In this document: piece by piece, positions 29,065 through 38,195 of the stretch
Numbering within the stretch: the stretch's first letter is position 1
Layout: every line of letters begins with the position of its first letter
Assembly: GCF_004011835.1 (NCBI RefSeq)
Contig: NZ_RKLN01000005.1
Coordinates: 124,001-188,000 of the forward strand
Direction of reading: 5' to 3'
DNA: 64,000 bases
DNA from: Rhodococcus spongiicola
Lineage (GTDB): Bacteria > Actinomycetota > Actinomycetes > Mycobacteriales > Mycobacteriaceae
Program-made: the position numbers and the translations under genes
Notes under the pieces: generated by a model
Seen by the model: only the letters and a program-made list of their open reading frames with translations
Databases searched by the model: none
What the model was told of the DNA's origin: nothing

Positions 29065-29094
29065 CGGGGTCTCCTCATCCGGGGTCTCCTCATC
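29065..29094 (-). repeat. Perfect 2 x 15-bp tandem repeat at copZ ribosome site
   Basis: CGGGGTCTCCTCATC occurs twice head to tail immediately before the copZ ATG. On the coding strand each copy gives ATGAGGAGACCCCG, so there are two Shine-Dalgarno sequences in series and two out-of-frame ATGs. The proximal copy (GGAG at the usual distance) probably serves copZ. Confidence 0.8.
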
Positions 29095-29127
29095 GAGGAT
29101 CGCGCAGTGGTCAGGATTTGGCAGCTC

Positions 29128-29421
29128 TCACGACTTGACGAGGCGGGCGATGGCGTCGGAGGCCTCCTTGACCTTCGCGTCAGCTTCCGGGCCGCCCTTC
29201 TTCGCGGCCTCGACGACGCATCCCGCGAGGTGTGCCTCGAGCAGCTTCAGAGACACCGACTCCAGCGCCGACGTGGCCGCCGACACCTGGGTGAGCACGT
29301 CGATACAGTAGCGATCGTCCGCGACCATGCGCGAGATGCCCTGCACCTGTCCTTCGATGCGTCGCAGACGCTTGAGCAGGTCCTCCTGCTGCGAGCTGTA
29401 TCCGTTGTTCATGAGCCCCAT
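29128..29421 (-). CDS. csoR: Copper-sensing repressor CsoR
   Basis: A 97-residue all-helical CsoR/RcnR protein. The Cu(I) ligand set is visible as Cys in DDRYCIDVLTQ, then His and Cys in LLEAHLAGCVVEA. Counted from the internal ATG at 29412 these fall at 36, 61 and 65, the M. tuberculosis CsoR numbering; I use the ATG at 29421, which has the better ribosome site (AGGGGG). The repressor leaves DNA when Cu(I) binds. A CsoR operator precedes the start, so the csoR-copZ pair is autoregulated. Confidence 0.92.
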   Translation of the reverse strand: MGLMNNGYSSQQEDLLKRLRRIEGQVQGISRMVADDRYCIDVLTQVSAATSALESVSLKLLEAHLAGCVVEAAKKGGPEADAKVKEASDAIARLVKS

Positions 29422-29423
29422 GA

Positions 29424-29438
29424 TACCCCCTACGGGTA
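29424..29438. promoter_or_regulatory. CsoR operator, overlapping 3' end of upstream gene
   Basis: TACCCCCTACGGGTA is a near-palindrome of the kind bound by CsoR (TACCCnnnnnGGGTA with a GC-rich core). It lies just before the csoR start and also contains the last two codons and the stop of the upstream membrane-protein gene (29430-29717). CsoR bound here would both repress its own promoter and act as a roadblock to read-through from upstream. Confidence 0.75.
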
Positions 29439-29717
29439 CTTGCCCGATGAAGATCGCCGCGCGTATCGACGTAGAACAGCCAGCACGAGTAGACCCGCGA
29501 CGACTAGCAGTGCGAACGCTGCCGAGATCCACCCGCCCGAGTACCGCACCGACGTGAACGGTGGCGTCCCGGGTGCTATGGGTGCGAACTCGACGGTGGT
29601 GACACCTCGCGTCCAGCACACGAAGGCGAGCGCCAGTGCCAATGCAGCACCGAACACCTCGGCGACCAGGATCACTAGGGCCCTGGCTCCTGTACCCGTC
29701 GCCACCGGCCGCTTCAC
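29430..29717 (-). CDS. Two-pass membrane protein, unknown family
   Basis: A 95-residue protein with a GTG start (VKRPVATGTGARALVILV) overlapping the stop of the upstream gene (GTGA). Two transmembrane segments (about 12-34 and 58-80) flank an outside loop (TTVEFAPIAPGTPPFTSVRYSGG). No family is recognised; the layout resembles DUF2530-type small actinobacterial proteins. Its 3' end encodes the CsoR operator, and csoR begins eight bases after its stop. Confidence 0.6.
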   Translation of the reverse strand: MKRPVATGTGARALVILVAEVFGAALALALAFVCWTRGVTTVEFAPIAPGTPPFTSVRYSGGWISAAFALLVVAGLLVLAVLRRYARRSSSGKYP

Positions 29718-30229
29718 GATGTCCCCCGCACCCGGGCGAGCGCATCGGTGAGAGCCTCCCGTAGGCCGTCGTCGTCGCGGGCCCACGCCTGTACCAGCGA
29801 GCCGTCACGCAGCCTCAGCCCGATCCCCTTGCGCCGCCTGGGCACACCCGACAGTTCCCCGAGACTGCGTGCGCGCTCCCAGCGCTGGGGTTCGTCGGCA
29901 TATGGGTCGGCCTTCGGCAGCACGGTCTCGATCTCAGTGAGGGGCAACGCCGCCGTACCCTGCCGCAGCGCCGTCTCTGTCAGTTCAACGCTGACGTGCC
30001 GACGCGCAGCGACCACCTGCGCGTACACGATGCCGGTAAGGATGACGGCGAACAGCGTCAATGCGAACCAGTGCACAACGGGGCCGGTCAGCAACTCGAT
30101 CACGAGGGCGACGACGCAGAACACGGGACCATAGGCGACGGCCCGCCAACGGGCACCGGGCTCGGTGAACAGCACGTTCGGCCCGGTGACGGTCAGCTCA
30201 GTCGGACTGTCGGCGTCGAAACCACTCAC
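29714..30229 (-). CDS. Membrane protein with PH-like/DUF3093-like domain
   Basis: A 171-residue protein. Two membrane segments (AVAYGPVFCVVALVIELLTG and VVHWFALTLFAVILTGIVYAQVV) are followed by a soluble beta-rich domain (RRHVSVELTETALRQGTAALPLTEIETVLP, then GIGLRLRDGSLVQAWARDDDGLREALTDAL), the layout of actinobacterial membrane-tethered PH-like proteins. I use the GTG at 30229, six bases after GGGAGG, rather than the GTG at 30235, which abuts it. It overlaps the upstream gene by about 30 bases. Confidence 0.65.
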   Translation of the reverse strand: MSGFDADSPTELTVTGPNVLFTEPGARWRAVAYGPVFCVVALVIELLTGPVVHWFALTLFAVILTGIVYAQVVAARRHVSVELTETALRQGTAALPLTEIETVLPKADPYADEPQRWERARSLGELSGVPRRRKGIGLRLRDGSLVQAWARDDDGLREALTDALARVRGTS

Positions 30230-30614
30230 GCGCACCCTCCCGGAACACCAAAATGCAAGCCACGACCAGCAGCAACGGAACCACGAGCAGCACCGGCGCG
30301 ATCACCCCGACAGTGGACAACGCGATCGCCGCCACCGCGAACACCGCCGAGAGCAGGACCACGACGTTGCGCAGGCGTGGATTGCCGGCGCGCACGGGCG
30401 CTGCGAGGAAACCTATAACGAGTCCGAACAGCAGCGATGCGATTCCGATTCCGCGCAGCACCCCGACAAACGAGTCTGCATCGGATCCGAGCCGTTCTTC
30501 GATTGCGTCCGCGGACGTGGTCATCGCCAGCAGACCGAGGAACACCATGGCGGCGGCGCAGACCACCCAGATCCAGTAGGCGACGGAGACCAGGCGCGGG
30601 GTCGACTCACTCAC
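30198..30614 (-). CDS. Multi-pass membrane protein, unknown
   Basis: A 138-residue protein with four hydrophobic segments (VAYWIWVVCAAAMVFLGLLAM, LRGIGIASLLFGLVIGFLAAPV, VVVLLSAVFAVAAIALSTVGVI and LLVVPLLLVVACILVF) and a basic tail. The start is uncertain: three GTG codons in a row (30614-30620) follow AGGA at a good distance, while an ATG at 30632 lacks a ribosome site. It resembles membrane proteins seen beside hemB in M. tuberculosis (Rv0513/Rv0514 area) in position rather than sequence. Confidence 0.6.
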   Translation of the reverse strand: MSESTPRLVSVAYWIWVVCAAAMVFLGLLAMTTSADAIEERLGSDADSFVGVLRGIGIASLLFGLVIGFLAAPVRAGNPRLRNVVVLLSAVFAVAAIALSTVGVIAPVLLVVPLLLVVACILVFREGAREWFRRRQSD

Positions 30615-30675
30615 CACCACATCCTGATGCATCGATCGCTCGCCGACGAGGGGTCCAGCAGACGCGGGACAGGGC

Positions 30676-30792
30676 TCAGCGGACAAGGGCGCCCGATACA
30701 ACCAGGAGCACGAGTGTCACCAGTCCGAACAGCGCGAACAGGGCGATCCACAGCAGTTCCCGCCGACTACCGGTTCCATGATCGACACGCAT
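30676..30792 (-). CDS. 38-residue single-pass membrane microprotein
   Basis: The sequence encodes MRVDHGTGSRRELLWIALF followed by ALFGLVTLVLLVVSGALVR and a TGA. It has a positively charged N-terminus and one clear transmembrane helix, so it should sit N-in. AGGGAG lies five bases upstream of the ATG, an excellent ribosome site. It is in line with the flanking membrane-protein genes on the minus strand, 61 bases before the next start. Below usual annotation cut-offs; function unknown. Confidence 0.65.
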   Translation of the reverse strand: MRVDHGTGSRRELLWIALFALFGLVTLVLLVVSGALVR

Positions 30793-30903
30793 CACAACTC
30801 CCTGAACGAATCCGAGCACCGAGCCAATGTGACGTGCTTCACACTACAGGGGCGGTGTACGGAACCCCGACCTCCGGGGCGATCAGTGCCTCCCGGCCCG
30901 TAG

Positions 30904-31533
30904 TCAGCGCTCCGGCGGAAGTTTCGCGAAGTACTCGTTGGACCCCTGGCGGTACATCAGCACGATCGCACCGACCGCCATCACGGCCTGCAAGATCACT
31001 GCGGCACCCATGACCAACGCCGCGGACCCACTGGCCGGCCCCCCGCTGACGACCGTTTGCATCGCTGAGAACACGACGAACGCACCGGCCATCGTCAACA
31101 GCACGCGGGCCCAACTCCTGCCGCCGCGCATCTTGAACGCGAACAGCACGGTCAATCCGCCCAGCACAACGGCGAGGAGGACGCCCGTGATGACGAGTCC
31201 GATCGCCAGCAATTGCTCGGCCTGCGCCCGCGTGACCTCCTGGCCCGACTGCGTGGCGACGTCGTCCAAGAATTGGTCGACGAACGCGGCCCGGTCGTTG
31301 TAGAGGAACAACAGCACCGCAACCAGGTGGACCACACCGAGCGCCGCGACGCCGAGCCACAATTGGAAGGCGGTGACGATGTCGGCAGGCACCGGCTTCT
31401 GCTGCTGCACCACGGGCCGCATCGGATCCTGCCCCGGCGGCTGGGGCGGTCCCGCCGGATACCGCGGAGTACCCGGCCACGGGTCGGGCTGTCCCGACTG
31501 CTGCTGGTTCTGCCCCGGCCACTGTTCGGTCAT
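30904..31533 (-). CDS. Proline/glutamine-rich N-terminus, four-segment membrane protein
   Basis: A 209-residue protein. The first 45 residues are low-complexity ([18 protein letters not shown]..., [12 protein letters not shown]), followed by four transmembrane segments: [65 protein letters not shown] and [23 protein letters not shown]. It corresponds in place to Rv0513 downstream of hemB. The ATG overlaps the hemB stop (ATGA), so translation is coupled to hemB. Function unknown. Confidence 0.8.
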   Translation of the reverse strand: MTEQWPGQNQQQSGQPDPWPGTPRYPAGPPQPPGQDPMRPVVQQQKPVPADIVTAFQLWLGVAALGVVHLVAVLLFLYNDRAAFVDQFLDDVATQSGQEVTRAQAEQLLAIGLVITGVLLAVVLGGLTVLFAFKMRGGRSWARVLLTMAGAFVVFSAMQTVVSGGPASGSAALVMGAAVILQAVMAVGAIVLMYRQGSNEYFAKLPPER

Positions 31534-32678
31534 GCCAGCCACCCCGCAGCCTCGGCAGCCCAATAGGTCAGCACGATGTCGGCTCCGGCACGGCGGATGC
31601 TCAGCAGCGACTCGAGGACGGCGGCGTCCCGGTCGATCCAACCGTTCTGGGCGGCCGCTGTGATCATCGAGTACTCGCCGGAGATCTGGTACGCGGCCAC
31701 CGGAACCGTCGAGCGATCGGCGACCTCACGAAGCACATCGAGATACGACATGGCGGGCTTGACCATCACCAGATCGGCACCCTCCGCGAGGTCCAGATCC
31801 ACCTCGAGCAGCGATTCGCGCCGGTTCGCAGAGTCCTGCTGGTATGTGCGGCGGTCGCCTTCGAGGGACGAGCTGACAGCCTCGCGGAACGGGCCGTAGA
31901 ACACCGACGCGTACTTGGCCGAGTACGCCAACTGCCCGACGTCGGTGTGTCCGGCCTCGTCGAGACCCTCGCGGATCGCCGCGACCTGACCATCCATCAT
32001 CCCGCTGGGGCCGAGCAGGTGGGCGCCGGCTTCTGCCTGGGCGATCGCCATCTCGACGTACCGGGCCAGAGTGGCGTCGTTGTCGACCCGGCCGTCCTCG
32101 GAGAGCACACCGCAGTGCCCGTGCGAGGTGAACTCGTCGAGGCACGTGTCCGCCATGAGGACCGTCGCGTCGCCCAGTTCGGTCTTCAGCGCGACCAGAC
32201 CGCGGTTGAGGATGTTGTCCGGGTCGGTCGCGCAGGAGCCGTCCTCGTCCTTGTCCTCCTCGCGGGGCACCCCGAACAGCATCAGTCCGCCCACGCCCGC
32301 CTCGACCGCGTCGGTCGCGGCGGCCCGGAGCGAGTCGAGCGTGTGCTGGACTACACCCGGCATGGAGGAAATCGGTCGCGGTTCGTCGATGCCGTCGGCG
32401 ACGAACATCGGAAGCACCAGATGGCGTGGTTCGAGTGACGTCTCGGCGACCAACCGGCGAAGCGCGACGGTGCCACGCAGCCGCCGCGGGCGGCGGGCGG
32501 GAAAGTCACCGCGGCGGGCGGGAAAGTCACCGCGGCGGGCGGGAAAGTCACCGCGGCGGGCGGGAAAGTCACCGCGGCGGGCCGGAAAGCCGCCGCCGGC
32601 GGCCGGAAAGCCGTCGCCGCGGACGGGAACGCCATCCCGGCGGGCGGGAAAGATGTTGTCGCGGTGTGTGGGATACAA
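31530..32678 (-). CDS. hemB: Porphobilinogen synthase with expanded N-terminal heptapeptide repeat
   Basis: HemB condenses two 5-aminolevulinates to porphobilinogen. The catalytic body is complete: metal site [13 protein letters not shown], Schiff-base lysines in [15 protein letters not shown] and [12 protein letters not shown]. It is 382 residues, about 50 longer than usual. The only start candidate is a TTG at 32678, eight bases from AGGAGAG, reading [12 protein letters not shown]; no in-frame ATG or GTG lies between the hemD stop and the conserved body. Between this start and RRPRRLRG lie eight units of about seven residues, four of them identical RRGDFPA. Typical HemB begins roughly MYPTHRPRRLR, so the repeat is an insertion after the sixth residue. 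Confidence 0.9.
   Translation of the reverse strand: MYPTHRDNIFPARRDGVPVRGDGFPAAGGGFPARRGDFPARRGDFPARRGDFPARRGDFPARRPRRLRGTVALRRLVAETSLEPRHLVLPMFVADGIDEPRPISSMPGVVQHTLDSLRAAATDAVEAGVGGLMLFGVPREEDKDEDGSCATDPDNILNRGLVALKTELGDATVLMADTCLDEFTSHGHCGVLSEDGRVDNDATLARYVEMAIAQAEAGAHLLGPSGMMDGQVAAIREGLDEAGHTDVGQLAYSAKYASVFYGPFREAVSSSLEGDRRTYQQDSANRRESLLEVDLDLAEGADLVMVKPAMSYLDVLREVADRSTVPVAAYQISGEYSMITAAAQNGWIDRDAAVLESLLSIRRAGADIVLTYWAAEAAGWLA
32497..32664 (-). repeat. 21-bp tandem repeat (8 units) inside hemB
   Basis: Units begin at 32497, 32518, 32539 and 32560 (four identical copies, GCGGGAAAGTCACCGCGGCG plus one G), then 32581, 32602, 32623 and 32644 (degenerating copies). The period is exactly seven codons, so copy-number changes keep hemB in frame. 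Identity among the four copies nearest the conserved body implies recent expansion by slippage or unequal exchange. Confidence 0.95.
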
Positions 32679-32724
32679 GGGGACGGCTCTCCTGTGCCTG
32701 GCTCTCTCCTGTGCCTGACTCCGG

Positions 32725-34290
32725 TCAGCGGCGGGCGCGAGACTTCTTGCGCGGGGGCGGCAGCGCACCCTCGGCGCGCAACCGCGCCGCGTGCTCGGCG
32801 AGCGCCTCGACGAGCGGACCCATCTGCGCCGTCTCCGGTCGGACGTCGACGCGCAGACCGAACTCGATCGCGGTCTCGGCCGTCTTGGGCCCGATGCACG
32901 CGACGATCGTCCGGGCGTGCGGCTTACCGGCGATGCCGACGAGGTTACGGACGGTCGACGACGACGTGAAGCACACCGCGTCGAAGCCACCAGTCTTGAT
33001 CATCTCGCGGGTCTCGGCCGGTGGCGGGGCCGCCCGCACCGTGCGGTACGCGGTGACGTCGTCGATCTCCCAGCCGCGCTCGCGCAGACCCTCGGCAAGG
33101 GTCTCGGTGGCGATGTCCGCACGCGGCAGCAGCACGCGGTTCACCGGATCGAAAACCTCATCGTACGGCGGGAAGTCGGCCAGTAGACCCTCACTGGACT
33201 GCTCGCCGGACGGCAGCATTTCCGGGGTGATGCCGAACGAGCGCACCTTCTCGGCGGTGGCCTCGCCAACGCAGGCGATCTTCACGCCCGAGAAGGCACG
33301 TGCGTCCAGGCCGAACGCCTCGAACTTCTCCCACACCGCGCGCACGGCGTTGGTGGAGGTGAACACGACCCACTGGTAGCGGCCGTCGACCAGTCCCTTG
33401 ACGGCCCGCTCCATCTGGGCCGGGCTGCGGGGCGGCTCGACCGCGATGGTCGGGACCTCGATGGGGATCGCGCCGTGGGTGACCAGCCGGTTGCTCATGT
33501 CGGCGGCCTGCTCCTTGGTGCGTGGCACCAGGACGGTCCAGCCATACAGTGCACGCGACTCCCACCACGACATCTTGTTGCGCTGCGAGACGATCTTGCC
33601 GACCGTGACGATCAGCGGACCGACCAGTTCGGACCCGACCTCGTTGAGCGTCGCGAGGGTGGCCTCGACGGTGCGCTGCTGACGGGTGGTGCCGCGCACT
33701 GTGATCGCCGCCGGGGTCTGCGGAGCAAGGCCGTGTTCGACGAGCGCGCTTGCGGTCTCGGCGAGATGCGCCGAGCTCGCGTGCAGCACGAGGGGGCCGG
33801 GGGCACCGGCCAACGCCGCCCAATCGACCTCGCCGCGTACATCGGCCTCGGTGTGCGTCGAGCCGAGCGCCATACCGGCATAGCTCGGCACCGCGGACCC
33901 TGACGGCAGCCCAGGAAGCACCTCGAACACCACCTGGGTTCGGGCAACACACGAGACCTCCGCGATCACCGAATCGGTGGTCAGCGGGTCGCCCGCCACG
34001 AGACGGACCACGTCGCGGCCGCTGCGGGCCTCGGCGACAAGGGTCTTGGCGACCTCGGCCGGCTCTCCGAGCGCAGGCCGGACCTCGGCGATCGGCTCGT
34101 CGGTCTCGGGGTCACGGCCGAGTGCGGTGCCGACGAGTGCGGTGATGCCCTTGTCGACATCGGGATCGGTGAATGCCAGGGCTGCCGACTCGAGCACATC
34201 CCGCGCCCGGACGGTGAGCAATGCCGGGTCACCGGGTCCCGATCCCACAAACAGGATCCGCCCGGGGCTGTTCTTACGGACTCGGCTCAT
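32725..34290 (-). CDS. hemD: Fused uroporphyrinogen-III methyltransferase / uroporphyrinogen-III synthase
   Basis: A 521-residue bifunctional protein. Residues 15-245 resemble SAM-dependent uroporphyrinogen methyltransferase ([49 protein letters not shown]). Residues 255-505 are the HemD-type cyclizing synthase ([64 protein letters not shown]). This fusion is the standard actinobacterial form (Rv0511). In the methyltransferase half the canonical GxxxxGDPxxxxR loop reads [14 protein letters not shown], so methylating activity may be weak or lost. It follows hemC and precedes hemB. Confidence 0.92.
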   Translation of the reverse strand: MSRVRKNSPGRILFVGSGPGDPALLTVRARDVLESAALAFTDPDVDKGITALVGTALGRDPETDEPIAEVRPALGEPAEVAKTLVAEARSGRDVVRLVAGDPLTTDSVIAEVSCVARTQVVFEVLPGLPSGSAVPSYAGMALGSTHTEADVRGEVDWAALAGAPGPLVLHASSAHLAETASALVEHGLAPQTPAAITVRGTTRQQRTVEATLATLNEVGSELVGPLIVTVGKIVSQRNKMSWWESRALYGWTVLVPRTKEQAADMSNRLVTHGAIPIEVPTIAVEPPRSPAQMERAVKGLVDGRYQWVVFTSTNAVRAVWEKFEAFGLDARAFSGVKIACVGEATAEKVRSFGITPEMLPSGEQSSEGLLADFPPYDEVFDPVNRVLLPRADIATETLAEGLRERGWEIDDVTAYRTVRAAPPPAETREMIKTGGFDAVCFTSSSTVRNLVGIAGKPHARTIVACIGPKTAETAIEFGLRVDVRPETAQMGPLVEALAEHAARLRAEGALPPPRKKSRARR

Positions 34291-34362
34291 CGGTAGTTCT
34301 CCAGTGCGGTCTCATGTCGATAGGAAGAAAATGCAAAATCGGACTCTTGACGGTCAAGCAGA

Positions 34363-35367
34363 TCAATCATCGGCATCACCGTCCTCTGCAATCGTCATCA
34401 GATCTCGTGCGCCGAGTTCGAGTAACTCACGTGCAACCGCGCGCCCCAACTCGTCCGCACTCTCGGGCGACCCCACCTTAGATGCCCGAAGCACGTCGGA
34501 ACCGTCAGTTGAAGCGGCGCATCCGCGCACCGACAATTCCTCGAACACGCGACCCTCGCCATCAATCGATTCGACGATCTCGGCAATGGCGCCCACCGGC
34601 GCGGTGCAGCCCGCCTCGAGTTCCGCGAGCAGTGCGCGCTCGGCGGTGACCTCGGCTCGCGTGGTCGAGTCGTCGAGTTCGGACAGGATCGCAATCAGGT
34701 CCGGCTCGTCGGCGCGGCACTCTACGGCGAGGGCCCCCTGCGACGGGGCCGGCAGCATCTGCACCGGCTCGAGCGTCTCGGTGATCTCGGAGGCACGGCC
34801 GATGCGGGACAGGCCGGCGCGCGCGATCACGATTCCGTCGAGCTCACCGGACGCGACCTTGCCGAGACGGGTGTCGATGTTGCCACGCAGCGGCAAGATC
34901 TCGAGGCCCAGGCCGAGAGCGCGCAGCTGCGCGCGGCGGCGCGGCGCCGAGGTCCCGATCTTCGAACCCGAGGGCAGCTCACCGAGCACGAGCCCGTCAC
35001 GGGCCACCAACGCGTCACGCGGGTCCTCACGCGGCGGGACCGCCGGGATCACCAGCTCATCGGGCTGCGCCGTAGGCAAGTCCTTGTAGGAGTGCACCGC
35101 GACATCGACCTCACCGGCCAGCAGCGCCTCGCGAAGTTCGGCGACGAACACCCCGACGCCGATGCGCTGTACCGGACCTGCTGTGACATCGCCCTTGGTC
35201 TTGATGATCACCAGCTCGGCCGGGTGTCCCGCCGAGATCAGCGCGTCCCGGACGGCACCGGCCTGCGTCATGGCGAGCAGGCTGCCGCGGGTCCCGATCC
35301 GCAGGGTGCGGAACTTCGGGCCGGTGAGATGTTCAGTCGCGGTCGACGTTGCCGCGTCCGTGCTCAT
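34363..35367 (-). CDS. hemC: Hydroxymethylbilane synthase (porphobilinogen deaminase)
   Basis: HemC polymerises four porphobilinogens to hydroxymethylbilane. The 334-residue protein has the family start [19 protein letters not shown], the substrate-site arginines in [18 protein letters not shown], and the dipyrromethane cofactor Cys at about 254 in [11 protein letters not shown]. It overlaps hemA by four bases (ATGA). The C-terminal part ([36 protein letters not shown]) is normal. Confidence 0.95.
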   Translation of the reverse strand: MSTDAATSTATEHLTGPKFRTLRIGTRGSLLAMTQAGAVRDALISAGHPAELVIIKTKGDVTAGPVQRIGVGVFVAELREALLAGEVDVAVHSYKDLPTAQPDELVIPAVPPREDPRDALVARDGLVLGELPSGSKIGTSAPRRRAQLRALGLGLEILPLRGNIDTRLGKVASGELDGIVIARAGLSRIGRASEITETLEPVQMLPAPSQGALAVECRADEPDLIAILSELDDSTTRAEVTAERALLAELEAGCTAPVGAIAEIVESIDGEGRVFEELSVRGCAASTDGSDVLRASKVGSPESADELGRAVARELLELGARDLMTIAEDGDADD

Positions 35368-36737
35368 GCCTGCGCGTCCTTTCCTGCTGTACCGGGGCCG
35401 GTGGCGAATTCGTCGAGATCGATCGGAGCGACGACGGCCTCGGCCGCACCGGGCCGCAGCTCGAACAGCTCACGCAACGCGGCCGCATACGAGTCGCCAC
35501 CGGGTGTGGAGGCCAATTGCTTGACTCGCACGGTGGGCGCGTGCAGCAGCTTGTCGACCACCCGGCGGACCGTCCTCGCCACCTCGTCGCGTTGCGGGTC
35601 GTCCATACCGGGCAGACGCGAGTCCAGTCGCATCAGTTCGGCCTCGACAACCTCGGCCGCACGCTGTCGGAGCGCCGTGACCGTCGGGGTGACCTCGGCT
35701 TGTCGCTGCGAGGCGAGGTATTGGGCAAGTTCGGACGCGACGATCTCGCGTGCGGCATCGGCGTCGTTGGCAGCGGCGCCGGCGGCCGGATCGCGTTGCA
35801 GCGCAGCCATATCGAGCACGACCACCTCGGGTAGCCCGACCACAGCAGGCTCGACGTCGCGGGGCAGACCCAGATCGCAGATCACCAGTGGCCGCTTCGG
35901 GTCGCGTCCCGGCTGGGCGAGCGCCAGGTGGGTGTCGGCGAGCGTGACGACCGCACCGACCGCACCCGTACAGGTCACGAGGACGTCTGACTGGGCCATC
36001 GCCGAGGACAGCTCGTCGATGCCGACCGCGGTCGCGTCGACACCGTTGCCGATTGCTGTGGCAGCGAGGTGCTCGGCGCGCTCGCGGGTGCGGTTGGCGA
36101 CGAGAATCCGGCCGATGCCGACGCGGGTGAGGTACGCGACCGACAGGCTGCCCATCGCACCGGCACCGAGGACGACGGCCGTGCGACCGTTCAGCCCACC
36201 GTCACCGAGGATGCCTGCGGCACGGTCGAGCGCGACCGACACGACAGAGGCGCCGGCGGAGTCGATACCGGTCTCGGCGTGCACGCGCTTGCCGACCCGC
36301 AGAGCCTGCTGCGCCAGCTCGTGCAGCGCGCGCCCGGCAGCCTGCTGGGCGTCGGCAGCGGCATACGCGGCTCGGATCTGGCCGAGGATCTGCTGCTCGC
36401 CGACGACCATCGAGTCCAGGCCGCTGGCGACCGCGAACAGGTGCTCGGCGGCGGCCTCGCCGTAGTGGACGTACGCGTGCTTGTGCAGCTCGGAGAGGTC
36501 TAGCCCGGAGTGCCCGGCCAAGAGGCTGCTTATCTCGGTCAGCGCGCCGTGGAACGCGTCCACCACGGCGTAGATCTCGATGCGGTTGCACGTCGAGACG
36601 ATCATCGCCTCGTGTATGTGGGCCGAAGCCAGCATCTTGTCCGTCAGCTTCGGGCGGTCGGTGTCGGTGACCGCGATCCGCTCGAGGACGGAGACGGGGG
36701 CACTCCGGTGTGAGATCCCGACGAGAAGCACACTCAC
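35364..36737 (-). CDS. hemA: Glutamyl-tRNA reductase
   Basis: HemA reduces glutamyl-tRNA to glutamate-1-semialdehyde, the committed step of haem synthesis. The 457-residue protein begins at a GTG ([22 protein letters not shown]), catalytic Cys50 lies in [12 protein letters not shown], and the NADPH domain shows [36 protein letters not shown]. The frame stays open upstream through rex, but that is shadow sequence. Only seven bases separate it from rex, so NADH/NAD+ sensing by Rex would set haem flux directly. Confidence 0.94.
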   Translation of the reverse strand: MSVLLVGISHRSAPVSVLERIAVTDTDRPKLTDKMLASAHIHEAMIVSTCNRIEIYAVVDAFHGALTEISSLLAGHSGLDLSELHKHAYVHYGEAAAEHLFAVASGLDSMVVGEQQILGQIRAAYAAADAQQAAGRALHELAQQALRVGKRVHAETGIDSAGASVVSVALDRAAGILGDGGLNGRTAVVLGAGAMGSLSVAYLTRVGIGRILVANRTRERAEHLAATAIGNGVDATAVGIDELSSAMAQSDVLVTCTGAVGAVVTLADTHLALAQPGRDPKRPLVICDLGLPRDVEPAVVGLPEVVVLDMAALQRDPAAGAAANDADAAREIVASELAQYLASQRQAEVTPTVTALRQRAAEVVEAELMRLDSRLPGMDDPQRDEVARTVRRVVDKLLHAPTVRVKQLASTPGGDSYAAALRELFELRPGAAEAVVAPIDLDEFATGPGTAGKDAQA

Positions 36738-36744
36738 GGCCGTA

Positions 36745-37539
36745 TCACCGATCCATTCCGGTCGCAGTGGCGACCGCTGCGGGTGCAGCGGCAGCCTGGG
36801 GATTTCGTTGCTTTTCCGGAGCGTTGTTCCGGGCCATGTTGAACGACAGCACCTGCATCTCCATCGCGAGATCGACCCGACGCATCTCCACGTGGTCGGG
36901 GATCTCCAACGCGAGCGGGGAGAAACTGAGAATGCAGCGCACGCCCGCCCCGACGAGCTGGTCGCATACGTCCTGCGCGGCGGAGTCGGGGGTGGCGATG
37001 ACGCCGATCGTGGCCTCGAGATCACGACATGCGTCGGCGAGTTGGGCGACGTCGCGGACCGTAAGGCCGCCGACCGTCGTGCCGATGCGGTCGGGGTCCG
37101 CGTCGAACAGGGCGACCATCGAGAAGCCGCGCCGACCGAAGCCGCCGTACCCGGCGAGGGCTCGGCCGAGATTGCCGACACCGACGAGCACCACCCGGTG
37201 CCCACGCTCGAGACCGAGCGCGGACTCGATGCGCGCCCGCAACCGGGTGACGTCGTATCCGACACCGCGAACACCGTTGGGGCCCAAATGAGACAGATCC
37301 TTGCGGAGCTTGGCCGACCCGACGCCGGACGCGGTGGCCAGCTCCTCGCTCGAGACGATGAGTACTCCGTCCTCGGCGAGGACTCCGAGGACCCGCAGAT
37401 ATGTCGCGAGACGCGTCACCGTAGCCTGGGGGATGTCACGTTGCGAAGCCGGAGAGGCATCCCTGCGCTGAGGAGTGGACGAAGCAGCCCCGGCGACGCC
37501 ACGGGTTCCTGTCCCCTGCGTCTGGTGCTGTTCGGTCAC
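36745..37539 (-). CDS. rex: Redox-sensing transcriptional repressor Rex
   Basis: A 264-residue Rex protein. The winged helix is [59 protein letters not shown], and the Rossmann NAD(H) site is [35 protein letters not shown]. Rex leaves its operator when NADH rises. The N-terminal 38 and C-terminal 25 residues are low-complexity extensions. GTG start. It heads the rex-hemA-hemC-hemD-hemB operon, and a Rex operator lies 85 bases upstream, so the operon is very likely autorepressed and released when respiration slows. Confidence 0.94.
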   Translation of the reverse strand: MTEQHQTQGTGTRGVAGAASSTPQRRDASPASQRDIPQATVTRLATYLRVLGVLAEDGVLIVSSEELATASGVGSAKLRKDLSHLGPNGVRGVGYDVTRLRARIESALGLERGHRVVLVGVGNLGRALAGYGGFGRRGFSMVALFDADPDRIGTTVGGLTVRDVAQLADACRDLEATIGVIATPDSAAQDVCDQLVGAGVRCILSFSPLALEIPDHVEMRRVDLAMEMQVLSFNMARNNAPEKQRNPQAAAAPAAVATATGMDR

Positions 37540-37623
37540 GTCGATGGCTCCTCGTCCGGTCGGCCACGTACCCCGGCCCTCACGTCGAAGGTCCGGGGAA
37601 ATTGTTCACCCCACGGTAACTGC

Positions 37624-37641
37624 TTGTGAAGCCATGCACAA
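37624..37641. promoter_or_regulatory. Rex operator (ROP) upstream of rex-hem operon
   Basis: TTGTGAAGCCATGCACAA matches the Rex consensus TTGTGAAnnnnTTCACAA at 13 of the 14 defined positions (one change in the right arm). It lies in the only gap between rex and the glutaredoxin-like gene, in the right place to govern the rex operon. Confidence 0.75.
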
Positions 37642-37751
37642 AGTCGATCGACTGCCCCCGAACGTGCTCTCACCTGCAAAGTGACCGAATCCGACGGTCC
37701 GGGGTGACCCTTCCCACTCCCAGGCGGACCCCCGCTGCCCGAGGCGTAACT

Positions 37752-38015
37752 TCAGCTCGCGGCAAGGTCCCCGCGCAACCGATCCTCGTCGACTTCCCAG
37801 TAACTGTGCTCCTTGCCGTCGAGTAGGACGACGGGCAACCGGTCCCCGTACTCGGCCCGCAAGTCGGGGTTGTCGGCCGCCGCCTCGTCTACGTCGATGC
37901 AGGTCAGTTCCAGATCGAACTCCTGACAGACTTGGTCCAGCACCTCGCGGGCGGGAACGCACGCCCCGCAGCCTGCCCGCGTGAGAAGGGTGATCCGGTT
38001 TCGAGACTGATCCAT
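37752..38015 (-). CDS. Glutaredoxin-like thiol protein
   Basis: An 87-residue thioredoxin-fold protein starting MDQSRNRITLLTRAGCGACVPAREVLDQV. The redox motif is CGAC, not the CPYC of classical glutaredoxins, and the cis-Pro (RLPVVLLDGKEHSYWEVDEDRL) is present. In M. tuberculosis the equivalent gene (Rv0508) also precedes hemA. GGAAG lies before the ATG; an upstream in-frame ATG at 38060 lacks this. The partner reductant may be mycothiol, since the genus uses that in place of glutathione. Confidence 0.85.
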   Translation of the reverse strand: MDQSRNRITLLTRAGCGACVPAREVLDQVCQEFDLELTCIDVDEAAADNPDLRAEYGDRLPVVLLDGKEHSYWEVDEDRLRGDLAAS

Positions 38016-38195
38016 GGCTTCCAGTGTTCCTCGAGGCCCGTGATGTCGATCCGACGACACCGGCCCATGGGAGTTGCGGACCGTTCCGTTTCGAGACGAA
38101 CATCACACGCTGTCGATAGTGCCCTGTTCCGACGGGATACATCACGACTGTCGGGCTAGGGTGAGCCAGAGGTGTCTGCGACACGGGAGGTTCGA

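Noticed and set aside
32497..32664. CRISPR-like array
   Set aside because: Units are contiguous without unique spacers, in frame inside hemB, and no cas genes are present.
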